Assembly: GCA_040216635.1 (NCBI GenBank)
Contig: JAVJOU010000029.1
Span: 62,001-126,000 of the forward strand
Length of the DNA: 64,000 bases
Source of the DNA: UBA1479 sp040216635
GTDB lineage: Bacteria > Pseudomonadota > Alphaproteobacteria > Rhodospirillales > Casp-alpha2
Direction of reading: 5' to 3'
The notes beneath the pieces were generated by a model. That model was not told where the DNA came from and did no database searches. It saw only the letters and a list, made by a program, of their open reading frames with translations. How positions within the stretch are numbered: the stretch's first letter is position 1; every line of letters starts with the position of its first letter. Below, piece after piece: positions 24,643 to 32,447 of the stretch. Made by a program: the position numbers and the translations under genes.

Positions 24643-25464
24643 ATGAGCGACAGCGCCCCAGATCCCAAATCCGCCCCTGAGCCGCGACCCCGCCGCCGCG
24701 GCCTTCGGGTCATGCCGATCAACAAGATGATCCCCAACATGTTGACCTTGGGGGCATTGGCCGCCGGCATGACCGGCATGCGCTTTGCCTTGAACGAACG
24801 TTGGGAAGCCGCCGCCTTTTCCATCCTGATCGCGGCGATCCTGGACACCTTGGACGGCCGCGTCGCGCGCCTGTTGAAGGGCTCTTCCAAGTTCGGCGCG
24901 GAACTCGATTCACTGTCCGACTTCATTTGCTTCGGCGTGGCCCCGGCGATGATCCTTTATCACTGGGCGTTAGATGACGCGGGCCGGTTCGGCTGGTTCC
25001 TGGTCGTGCTGTTCGCCATGTGCTGCGCCATGCGGCTGGCACGCTTCAACACCATGCTGGAAGACGACAAGAAGCCCGTATGGGCTGGCCGGTTCTTCAC
25101 CGGCGTTCCCGCACCGGCGGGTGCGGGGCTGGTCCTGCTGCCGATGATCCTGTCGTTTCAGGTACCGGAAGACTACGTCCTCTACCTGCAGAACCCCTAT
25201 CTGGTATCGGTCGTGCTGGTAGCTTGCGGCGGGCTGTTCGTCTCGACCTTTCCGACCTTCTCGTTCAAGAATATGAAAATGGCACGCGCCTGGATGATGC
25301 CGGTGATGATCGCGGTCGCCATCCTTGCCGCCTTCGTGGTGACCAATCCCTGGCTGGCGCTGACGGCAATTCTGGTGTCCTACCTTGCCAGTTTCCCGCT
25401 CTCGGTCCGGTCATACCTTTGGCACAAGAAACGGTCGACCAATCCCGACGCCCCCGACACCTAA
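24643..25464 (+). CDS. pssA: CDP-diacylglycerol-serine O-phosphatidyltransferase
   Basis: A 273-residue membrane enzyme that makes phosphatidylserine from CDP-diacylglycerol and serine. The CDP-alcohol phosphotransferase motif D-x2-D-G-x2-A-R-x8-G-x3-D-x3-D is visible in LDTLDGRVARLLKGSSKFGAELDSLSD (split here: DTLDGRVAR, then FGAELDSLSD). About six to eight membrane helices follow. NMLTLGALAAG near the start is typical of the PssA type found in Bacillus and alphaproteobacteria. It is co-transcribed with psd and completes the phosphatidylethanolamine branch. A convergent RND operon ends 29 bases away. Confidence 0.94.
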   Translation: MSDSAPDPKSAPEPRPRRRGLRVMPINKMIPNMLTLGALAAGMTGMRFALNERWEAAAFSILIAAILDTLDGRVARLLKGSSKFGAELDSLSDFICFGVAPAMILYHWALDDAGRFGWFLVVLFAMCCAMRLARFNTMLEDDKKPVWAGRFFTGVPAPAGAGLVLLPMILSFQVPEDYVLYLQNPYLVSVVLVACGGLFVSTFPTFSFKNMKMARAWMMPVMIAVAILAAFVVTNPWLALTAILVSYLASFPLSVRSYLWHKKRSTNPDAPDT

Positions 25465-25493
25465 GGCACCGAGACCAAGAGCAAACCCGTGCC

Positions 25494-28400
25494 TTAAGTA
25501 ACTTCGACCGTGGCAGCGGATGAACGCCGCTTGGCCCGCCACGCCTGAAAATTTGCCCTTACCATCAGCGCCGCCGGGGTGACGATCAGCGTCAGCACCG
25601 TGGCGAAAGCCAAGCCGAACACGATGGCCGTGGCCAAGGACCGCCACCATTGGGTCGAGGGTGCCCCCACGGTGACTGCATGGTTCACGAAATCGATGTT
25701 CATGCCCAGCACCATGGGCATCAGCCCCAAAACGGTCGTGACCGACGTCAACAGCACCGGACGCAGGCGCTGGGCCCCCGTGCGCAGGACGGCCCCCCGC
25801 ATGTCCTTGGCTGATTTCGCCAACCGGTCGAAGGTATCGATCAGCACGATGTTGTTGTTGACGACAATCCCCGCCAGGGCGATCACGCCGATCCCCGTCA
25901 TGACGATGCCGAAAGGCTGTCCCGTGATCAGCAAGCCGATGAACACGCCGATGGTCGACATGATCACCGCCGACAGGATCAGAAAGGCGGAATAAAAACT
26001 GTTGAACTGGGTCACCAGGATGATGGCCATGATGAACAGGGCCGCCGAAAAGGCTTTTGACAGAAATGCCTCGGCCTTGGCCTGCTCTTCGTCCTCTCCC
26101 TTGAATTCCACACCGATACGCGGGTCCAGGTCTGCCTGGGCAATCCATTCCCTAAGCGCCGTGACTTTTTCCGCCACTTGGACACCCGGCGCCACATCGG
26201 CCTTGACCGCCAGGACCCGTTTGCCGTCGGAACGCGACAGGGTGCCGATCTTGTGCTTGGGCGTAATGGTGACGAAATTGCGGATCGGCACGGGCCCCAT
26301 GTCCGTGTTGACCTTGATCGCATGCAGTTGTTCCAGTGTCCGGTAAGGGGCGGGATAGCGCACGCGGATATCGATCTCGTCATCGGAATCGTCGGGTCGG
26401 TACTCGCCGACCTTGATGCCTTGGGAAACGGTCTGCACCATGCGGCCGATCAATTGCACATTGGCGCCGAACTTGGCGGCCTGGGCCCGGTCGACCTGAA
26501 TTTCCCAATCGATGCCGGGCAATTGACGGCCGTCTTCGATATTGATCAGGCCGCCGACGGCATCGAGACCTTCCAGAATACGTTTCACCGCAACCGGCAG
26601 CAGTTCGGGATGGCGCGACGACAGTTCCACATTCACAGGCTTGCCCACGGGCGGGCCTTTTTCCTGCTTACGCCGATCAACGTGGATGCCCGCAAGGTTA
26701 TGCGTGCGTTGTTCGACCTCGGTCAAAATTTCATCGGCCGTGCGCCGGGTCCTCCAATCGGAAAATTCCAAGGTGATGGTGCCGATGATGTCCTCGGCTT
26801 CCTGGGTTTCCCGGTTCTTGCCGGTCCGGGTGTAGATGCTTTTGAATTCACGCATGTCGAGGATACGGTCTTCGACCTCGCGCATCAGTTTATCCTGTTC
26901 CCAGGCCGACAGGTTGCCGCGTGCGCGGACCTGCAATTGCGCCAGTTCCGGTTCCACATCGGGGAAGAATTCAACACCCCGCCCGAAATTGGCATAGGCG
27001 ACCTGAACCCCGACCAGGATCAGGACCGAGCCGACCAAAACCTTGGCCGGGTGGTTGAGCGCCCCGCCCAGAATTTTCAAATAAGCGCCCGTGATGCCGC
27101 CGACCTGATCCAGCGATGCCGTGCCTTCACCGCTGTCTTCGCCCGCGGCGGCCAGACGTTTCGCCGTCTCCGAACTGGCCGCCCCGCCGGCCCGCCCGAA
27201 GGTCGCCCCCAAGGTCGGCACGAAGATCAGCGCCATCAGCAGCGATGCCGCCAAGGTCATCAACAGGGTCAGCGGCAGAAACTTCATGAACTCGCCGACC
27301 ACCCCCGGCCAGAACAAAAGCGGCAGAAACGCCGCCAAGGTCGTCGCCGTGGACGCCGTGATCGGCCAGGCCATGCGTTTGGCCGCCAATCCGTAAGCTT
27401 CTTTGGGTGCGGCACCTTCGGTCATCTTCCGGTCGGCGTATTCGGTTACGACGATGGCGCCGTCGACCAGCATGCCGACCGCCAGGATCAGCGAGAACAG
27501 CACGACGATATTGACCGTCAGTCCCATGAACGACAGCGTCAGAATGGCCGTCAGGAACGACCCCGGAATGGCAATGCCGACCAGTCCGGCGGACCGCAGG
27601 CCAAGTGCGGCGACAATCACGATCATGACCAGCAGGATCGCCGATGTGACGTTGTTTTGAAGATCCAGCAGCATGCTCCGAATCTGCCTCGATTTGTCCT
27701 GGATGAAATCGACCTTGATCGCCCGGCGCACTTCGTCGGGCCAAGCCGCCTGTTCGGCCGCCACGACGGCCTGAACCCGCTCGATGGTATCGATGATGTT
27801 CTCGCCCGTGCGCTTGACGACTTCCAGCACCACCGCACGCTCGCCATTGATCCGTGCGAAGCCCTCCGCATCCTTGAACCCGCGTCGGATCTCGCCGACA
27901 TCACCAAGGGTCACAACCGCATCGCCCTTGAACACGACAGGCATGGTGACGATATCGGACAGGGTTTCGAACAGGCCCGGAACCTTCAACGAAAAGCGCC
28001 CCTGGCCCGTGTCCTGGGCGCCGGCGGCAACCAGCTTATTGGACAATTCGACCATCTGCACCGTATCGACCGGCGACAGGTTGTAGCTTTCCAATTTGAT
28101 CGGATCGATCAGGACTTCCAGCAATTCCTCTCGGTCGCCCGCGATCTGGGCGGATAGAACGGCCGAAACGGCCTCGATCTTGTCCCGCAAATCACGCGCC
28201 AGCTTGACCAACAGCCGTTCGGGCACGTCGCCGGACAACGTCACGGCGATAACGGGAAAAAGCGCGAAATTGACCTCGTGAACGGAAGGTTCGTCCGTGT
28301 CGTCGGGCAATTCCGGTTTGGCCAGATCGACCTTTTCCCGAACGTCGGTCAGAGCTTTGTCGGCATCGAACCCGGCTTCGAATTCCAGGGTCACGTTGGC

Positions 28401-28667
28401 ACCGCCCTCGAACCCCTTGGCGGTCATCTTCTTGACCCCGTCGATGCCGCGCATTTCCTTTTCCATGGGGCGGATCAGAAGGCGTTCCGCATCTTCGGGA
28501 GAGATGCCTTCATGCGTCATGGAAACGTAAATGATCGGGATATTGACGTCCGGCTCGGCTTCCTTGGGAATTTCCACATAGGCGATTGCCCCCGCCGATA
28601 AAATCAGGACAAGTGTGAGGATCACCGTCCGGGCATGGCCCAGTGCCGCGTCGATCAGGGCATTCAT
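25494..28667 (-). CDS. RND efflux pump inner-membrane transporter
   Basis: A 1057-residue AcrB/HAE-type resistance-nodulation-division permease. It has the N-terminal helix, two large periplasmic loops and 12 predicted membrane helices. The TM4 proton-relay segment reads AVGMLVDGAIVVTEYADR, so one of the two aspartates of AcrB (D407-D408) is replaced by glycine, as in some subgroups. GIGVIALAGIVVNNNIVLID marks TM10. It exports drugs or other amphiphiles with the adaptor encoded upstream (4-base ATGA overlap) and an outer-membrane channel that is not in this window. A PadR regulator heads the operon. Confidence 0.95.
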   Translation of the reverse strand: MNALIDAALGHARTVILTLVLILSAGAIAYVEIPKEAEPDVNIPIIYVSMTHEGISPEDAERLLIRPMEKEMRGIDGVKKMTAKGFEGGANVTLEFEAGFDADKALTDVREKVDLAKPELPDDTDEPSVHEVNFALFPVIAVTLSGDVPERLLVKLARDLRDKIEAVSAVLSAQIAGDREELLEVLIDPIKLESYNLSPVDTVQMVELSNKLVAAGAQDTGQGRFSLKVPGLFETLSDIVTMPVVFKGDAVVTLGDVGEIRRGFKDAEGFARINGERAVVLEVVKRTGENIIDTIERVQAVVAAEQAAWPDEVRRAIKVDFIQDKSRQIRSMLLDLQNNVTSAILLVMIVIVAALGLRSAGLVGIAIPGSFLTAILTLSFMGLTVNIVVLFSLILAVGMLVDGAIVVTEYADRKMTEGAAPKEAYGLAAKRMAWPITASTATTLAAFLPLLFWPGVVGEFMKFLPLTLLMTLAASLLMALIFVPTLGATFGRAGGAASSETAKRLAAAGEDSGEGTASLDQVGGITGAYLKILGGALNHPAKVLVGSVLILVGVQVAYANFGRGVEFFPDVEPELAQLQVRARGNLSAWEQDKLMREVEDRILDMREFKSIYTRTGKNRETQEAEDIIGTITLEFSDWRTRRTADEILTEVEQRTHNLAGIHVDRRKQEKGPPVGKPVNVELSSRHPELLPVAVKRILEGLDAVGGLINIEDGRQLPGIDWEIQVDRAQAAKFGANVQLIGRMVQTVSQGIKVGEYRPDDSDDEIDIRVRYPAPYRTLEQLHAIKVNTDMGPVPIRNFVTITPKHKIGTLSRSDGKRVLAVKADVAPGVQVAEKVTALREWIAQADLDPRIGVEFKGEDEEQAKAEAFLSKAFSAALFIMAIILVTQFNSFYSAFLILSAVIMSTIGVFIGLLITGQPFGIVMTGIGVIALAGIVVNNNIVLIDTFDRLAKSAKDMRGAVLRTGAQRLRPVLLTSVTTVLGLMPMVLGMNIDFVNHAVTVGAPSTQWWRSLATAIVFGLAFATVLTLIVTPAALMVRANFQAWRAKRRSSAATVEVT

Positions 28668-29836
28668 GATGCGGGTCCGGGCTTGCCGGCGGTCAGTGCC
28701 TGCTCCTCGACCGGCTGGACAAGCTGCCCTTCGGTCACGAATTCCTGGCCGACGGTAATCAACGTCACCGTGTTTGGCAGACCGCCCAGCCAGATGCCGT
28801 CGGGCGTATGGGCGATGATCCGCACTTTCTGAAAGCGCACATGGTTGGTTCCATCCACATACTTGACGCCGATCACGCCCAAATCGTTGAGGGTCAGCAC
28901 CGCAGCCGAAATCTTGTGCGCCTTTTCACTGCCTGCCAGAAAGAACACTTCCATGGTCTGGCCGTCGCGCAGCGCATGGTTGGGATTGTCGACCCAGGCA
29001 TCAACCCGGAACGTCCGCGTCGCCTCATCCGCCCGCTGGGAGACATAGCGGATCGAGCCTTCGAAGACTGCACCGTCGACCGTGCGGGCCTGGGCCGTGT
29101 CTCCGGCTTTCATATGCATAACATCGCGCTCGGACACCTGGGCGACGACACGGATCGGATCAGGGTTGATCATGACCACGATCTTGTCGCCCGATTTCAA
29201 ATAATCGCCGACACCGACCGGCAGCGTTTCCAGATATCCCGAAATGGGGGCCCGGACGGTGGTGCGCTCGATATCCAGCTTGATCGCCGCCAGTTCTGCC
29301 TTGGCCTGTTCCAGTTCCGATTCTTCCTGGGCCAGTTTGACCTCGGACTGAAAGCCTTTGCGCGACAATTTCTTGGCGGCGTCGAAACCGATGCGCTCAT
29401 AGGTGACGCGCGCCTCTGCTTCGCGCAGCCTGGCTTTCCGGTCGTCCATGGCGAGTTTCAGGATCACGTCGCCTTTTTCCAGCCATTTACCCTTTGAGGC
29501 CGATATCTCGACGATGCGGCCAGCCGTCTCTGCCGTGACTTCGGCATCGAAAATAACGTTCGTGCGGCCGGTCACGCCGATCTCGCGCACGCGTTCGGTC
29601 GCTTCCATGCGTCGCACACGCACCATGGGCAGGGCTTTTTCCGTCCCCTTGGCGGCTTCCGCAGGTGTGCCGTCAGCGTCTTTTGCGCGGGCCTGCGGCT
29701 TGGCGGCCGCGGCTTCATCCGGACCAAAGCCGTAGTGGCGTTTCGCCTGATCCAAGTCGCCGGAAAATATCCAGGCGACAGCGCCGAATGCCAGGACCGA
29801 TGCCGCGATATACGAAGGTTTGATGGGCAGTTTCAT
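28664..29836 (-). CDS. RND efflux periplasmic adaptor (membrane fusion protein)
   Basis: A 390-residue adaptor. An N-terminal anchor (SYIAASVLAFGAVAWIFSG) leads to the usual order: a beta-strand and lipoyl half (VTAETAGRIVEISASKGKWL, where the family has G-x-V), an alpha-helical hairpin rich in E, K and A (VKLAQEESELEQAKAELAAI), the second lipoyl half (TVRAPISGYLETLPVGVGDY), and beta-barrel plus membrane-proximal domains. It bridges the RND pump and an outer-membrane channel. It overlaps the pump gene by 4 bases and lies 10 bases after the PadR gene. Confidence 0.93.
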   Translation of the reverse strand: MKLPIKPSYIAASVLAFGAVAWIFSGDLDQAKRHYGFGPDEAAAAKPQARAKDADGTPAEAAKGTEKALPMVRVRRMEATERVREIGVTGRTNVIFDAEVTAETAGRIVEISASKGKWLEKGDVILKLAMDDRKARLREAEARVTYERIGFDAAKKLSRKGFQSEVKLAQEESELEQAKAELAAIKLDIERTTVRAPISGYLETLPVGVGDYLKSGDKIVVMINPDPIRVVAQVSERDVMHMKAGDTAQARTVDGAVFEGSIRYVSQRADEATRTFRVDAWVDNPNHALRDGQTMEVFFLAGSEKAHKISAAVLTLNDLGVIGVKYVDGTNHVRFQKVRIIAHTPDGIWLGGLPNTVTLITVGQEFVTEGQLVQPVEEQALTAGKPGPAS

Positions 29837-29846
29837 TCAGCTTGTC

Positions 29847-30386
29847 CTATTCCGCTGCATCCTTGGCACCCGGCCCTGCATTAATCAGGCGGTCCCGGTT
29901 TTCCGTCATGTATTCCGTGATGGCCCGATAAAAGGCCAGGCCCATGCCGCGCACGAACAACCGACCTTCAGGCACCCCTTTTGGATCCAGACTTTCCATG
30001 AACTGAACACGGTCTCTGTAATGGGCAAGATAATCGTCGTACACGTCACGCAGATGATCCGGGTCGAGAAATTCCGCAAAGAACATCATGAACGTCACGT
30101 CGGATCGCAGCTTATCGCGCTTGGGGGCGCGCGCCAGGGACTGCGTGAACGCGTCGCGCCCGGCCGGCGTGATGGCATAAACCTTTTTTTCCGGATGGCC
30201 GTCACCCGAACCACCCGTCACCGCGACCAAGCCTTCGTCCGACAGCTTGGCCAGGGCGGGATAGATCGAGCCGAAACCGACATCCTGAAAATGCGCGAAC
30301 GGCCCCTCGTCGAACATTTTCCGAATCTCGTATCCCGAAGCGTCACCCATGACGAGCACGCCCAGACATAAGGTTTTTGCATCCAT
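29847..30386 (-). CDS. PadR family transcriptional regulator
   Basis: A 179-residue PadR-type repressor. The winged helix occupies the N-terminal third: LCLGVLVMGDASGYEIRKMF (family pattern LGLL..G..YGYEI), then FGSIYPALAKLSDEGLV and the wing with GHPEKKVYAITPAGRDAF. The C-terminal half is the helical dimerisation domain of the Vir subtype. It is the first gene of the efflux operon and lies about 80 bases from a perfect palindrome at 30464-30484, so autoregulation relieved by a pump substrate is likely. The identity of the inducer is not evident. Confidence 0.94.
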   Translation of the reverse strand: MDAKTLCLGVLVMGDASGYEIRKMFDEGPFAHFQDVGFGSIYPALAKLSDEGLVAVTGGSGDGHPEKKVYAITPAGRDAFTQSLARAPKRDKLRSDVTFMMFFAEFLDPDHLRDVYDDYLAHYRDRVQFMESLDPKGVPEGRLFVRGMGLAFYRAITEYMTENRDRLINAGPGAKDAAE

Positions 30387-30463
30387 AACGTCAGAGAAAC
30401 CGGCGACCCGGTTTCATCCCAATCCCATTGGTAAAGTACGGCGGTAATTATATGCAATTTTAT

Positions 30464-30484
30464 AATATATCAAGCCGATATATT
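30464..30484. promoter_or_regulatory. Palindrome at the PadR promoter, likely PadR operator
   Basis: AATATATC-N5-GATATATT is a perfect inverted repeat with 8-base arms, in a very A+T-rich stretch. On the minus strand it overlaps a -35-like TTGATA, with TATAAT or TAATTA 15-17 bases downstream. PadR operators are commonly A+T-rich palindromes over the promoter, so this is a good candidate. Confidence 0.6.
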
Positions 30485-30580
30485 GATTGTGATTGGTACA
30501 ACATCGCGGCGGACAAGGCCCTCAACGGCGACTTTTCCCGGACGAAAAGAGCATATCCGTCGATTGTGAATTTAAACATT

Positions 30581-30599
30581 GCGAATGATTATCATTTTC
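30581..30599. promoter_or_regulatory. Fur box
   Basis: GCGAATGATTATCATTTTC matches 15 of 19 bases of the classical Fur consensus GATAATGATAATCATTATC, including the central AATGAT-ATCATT core. It ends 38 bases before the ATG of the small exported protein at 30638, a normal position for iron-dependent repression. Irr or Mur could use a related site in alphaproteobacteria. Confidence 0.65.
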
Positions 30600-30637
30600 A
30601 TTATTTACATCGGCATCGCTACTGCCGAGGACACTTC

Positions 30638-31024
30638 ATGCCGCCCGTCATCGCCGTTCTATTGATCGCGTCTTGCGATCCAAGTCTATTGCATTGCCGC
30701 CCCCTGGAAACCTGGCACCGAACCTGGGAAACGACGCAGGCCTGCCGGGCCGCCCGTCCCGCCATCCGTGACCGGCTGGCAAAACAGGCAGGGCCCGACA
30801 GGGTCGTCCTGGCGCGCTGCCGCCTCTATCTTGATGAAGACCGGGAATTCGACAGCCACCCCCTCGGCATTGCCTCGAACGTCTCCCAACCGCCGGTCTA
30901 TGTGGCGGCTTCCCGGTCCAAGGCGGCGATGGTTTCCGCCCAGGGTGGGTTCTTGACGAACCGATCGACCAGCCAATCGACGAATGCCCTGACCTTCGGT
31001 GCCTGGTGGCGGCCGGGCGGGTAG
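30638..31024 (+). CDS. Small iron-regulated exported protein, unknown
   Basis: A 128-residue product whose ATG has a GAGGA ribosome-binding site seven bases upstream and a Fur box 38 bases upstream. The N-terminus is hydrophobic (MPPVIAVLLIASCDPSLLHC). The first 70 residues hold four cysteines (SCDP, LHCR, QACR, ARCR), a pattern suited to a folded periplasmic protein. The last 42 codons run antisense over the 3' end of the lysR gene and look like non-conserved tail. I do not recognise a family. It may act in iron handling, which is inference from the Fur box alone. Confidence 0.5.
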   Translation: MPPVIAVLLIASCDPSLLHCRPLETWHRTWETTQACRAARPAIRDRLAKQAGPDRVVLARCRLYLDEDREFDSHPLGIASNVSQPPVYVAASRSKAAMVSAQGGFLTNRSTSQSTNALTFGAWWRPGG

Positions 31025-31836
31025 ACGGCGAACACGTTCCGCCCCTCTTCCGTTTCATATTCCTGCAGCACGGGCACCAATCGGCCGTCGCGCAGCGCTT
31101 CCCAGGTCAGAAATTGCGCCGCGCGGATCAACCCCACGCCGGCAATGGCCGCGTCATAAAGCAATGATGCATCGTTGACCATCAACGAGCCGTTGACGTC
31201 CAGAATACGGGGGCCGTCCGTACCCTTGAATTCCCAGCGGTTGATCGAGGTTTCGAAATTGACGCGCAAGCAATTGTGATTGACCAGGTCTTCCGGTGTT
31301 TGCGGCACCCCGTGCCGTTCCAAATATGCGGGCGCTCCGGCGACCACCCGTTTAACCGGCGTCAGGCGCCGGGCGATCAGGGATGAATCGGTCAAGGTGC
31401 CGATCCGCAACCCCACGTCCACGCCTTCGCCCACAAGATCGACCATGCTGTCCGAGGTAATGAACTGAACCTGCAGTTCGGGATAGGCCTCGATGAATTC
31501 ATGCAGATAGGGGATCACCGCATAGCGCCCAAACGCGGTCGATGAATTGACCTTCAGCACACCGCGCGGCTCGGCATGTAATTCACGCACGGCCAGTTCG
31601 GCAGCCTCGATTTCTTCCAGAATGGTCACCGCGCGTTCGTAATAGGTGCGGCCTTCCTCGGTCAGGCTGATCGAGCGCGTCGTCCGGTTCAACAGACGGG
31701 CACCCAAACGGTCTTCCAACCGGCCAACCAGTTTGCTGACCGCCGACGGCGTGATGCCCAAATCACGCGCCGCCGCGGAAAACCCGCCGCCTTCGACCGC
31801 CCGCACGAACACCGCCATTTCACTGTCCCGGTCCAT
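30898..31836 (-). CDS. LysR family transcriptional regulator
   Basis: A 312-residue LysR-type regulator. The N-terminal helix-turn-helix reads MAVFVRAVEGGGFSAAARDLG, then ITPSAVSKLVGRLEDRLGARLLNRTTRSISLTEEG (key parts SAVSKLVGRLE and LLNRTTR). The C-terminal periplasmic-binding-type effector domain follows, with the GVLKVNSSTAFGRYAVIPYL start typical of the CrgA-like group. It diverges from a 57-residue protein gene at 31984, with an inverted repeat between. Its 3' end overlaps the antisense small gene by 127 bases. Effector unknown. Confidence 0.93.
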   Translation of the reverse strand: MDRDSEMAVFVRAVEGGGFSAAARDLGITPSAVSKLVGRLEDRLGARLLNRTTRSISLTEEGRTYYERAVTILEEIEAAELAVRELHAEPRGVLKVNSSTAFGRYAVIPYLHEFIEAYPELQVQFITSDSMVDLVGEGVDVGLRIGTLTDSSLIARRLTPVKRVVAGAPAYLERHGVPQTPEDLVNHNCLRVNFETSINRWEFKGTDGPRILDVNGSLMVNDASLLYDAAIAGVGLIRAAQFLTWEALRDGRLVPVLQEYETEEGRNVFAVYPPGRHQAPKVRAFVDWLVDRFVKNPPWAETIAALDREAAT

Positions 31837-31872
31837 ATTACCTCCTGCATCGGATATTTAGTGAAATATTTT

Positions 31873-31894
31873 CATAAATCATAATCCATTTATG
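31873..31894. promoter_or_regulatory. Inverted repeat between lysR and a tiny gene
   Basis: CATAAAT-N8-ATTTATG is a perfect repeat with 7-base arms in the 147-base divergent region, 37 bases from the lysR start. The size and symmetry (including T-N11-A spacing inside) suit a LysR-type binding site. Confidence 0.45.
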
Positions 31895-31983
31895 TCGATT
31901 ATCAAATAATTGGGCAAGTATTAGGTTCATTTCAACCGAGGACGGCAATGACGCCGACCGACTTGAGATGAAGGAGTTCCCTC

Positions 31984-32157
31984 ATGCCCATGACCCGATT
32001 TGATTTGAGGAACGCAATCCCTCACGGCGAAATCGAAGCCGGCGTGCGCCGGGGCCGGCAATTGCGGGCCGAAGCGGTCCGTGACGTGATCGGCCGGATG
32101 TTCCGCCACACCCCGCTGGGTGCCCGCGAAGGCAACGGCGTTCCGAGCTCCTGCTAA
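31984..32157 (+). CDS. Small arginine-rich protein (57 residues)
   Basis: The ATG at 31984 has an AAGGAG ribosome-binding site nine bases upstream, and a strong terminator stands 140 bases after the stop. The product contains a basic amphipathic helix, GVRRGRQLRAEAVRDVIGRM, and ends EGNGVPSSC. It resembles, in its LRxxAxxRDxxxxxGRxF pattern, the 48-residue protein at 38211, also divergent from a lysR gene. Such small basic proteins are common in alphaproteobacteria and mostly uncharacterised. Translation is well supported by the ribosome-binding site; function is unknown. Confidence 0.6.
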   Translation: MPMTRFDLRNAIPHGEIEAGVRRGRQLRAEAVRDVIGRMFRHTPLGAREGNGVPSSC

Positions 32158-32298
32158 TCCCTTGAAACCGCCCGCCGCTGGCGGCGCCCCCGGGAAAGTC
32201 CTCTCTAGGATATTTCCCAGCCGGCCTGCCCCCCTTCATCGGCACCCGGGCGAAACAGCGGCAACTCCCTACTTTTATGAGTAGATAGGCAAACTAAC

Positions 32299-32329
32299 GG
32301 GCGGCCCCATATCGGGGCCGCCCCTTTTT
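32299..32329 (+). terminator. Rho-independent terminator
   Basis: GGGCGGCCCC and GGGGCCGCCC form a perfect 10-base-pair stem with a 5-base loop, followed by CTTTTTG. It ends the transcript of the 57-residue protein. The rest of the 290 bases between that gene and the SLC13 gene shows no further feature. Confidence 0.88.
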
Positions 32330-32447
32330 GCGTTCTGAAAAAGCCAACGGATTTAGCGCAAGGCGTTGTTTCCGCCCTTTCATTTTGCGCGCTGTCCCTC
32401 CACACTCGCCTTCAAGACTGCGGCCCCAAATTACCGGAAACCGATCC

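Noticed and set aside
26178..28157. Plus-strand 659-codon open frame
   Set aside because: Antisense to the RND pump gene, with no domain and shadow-type composition.
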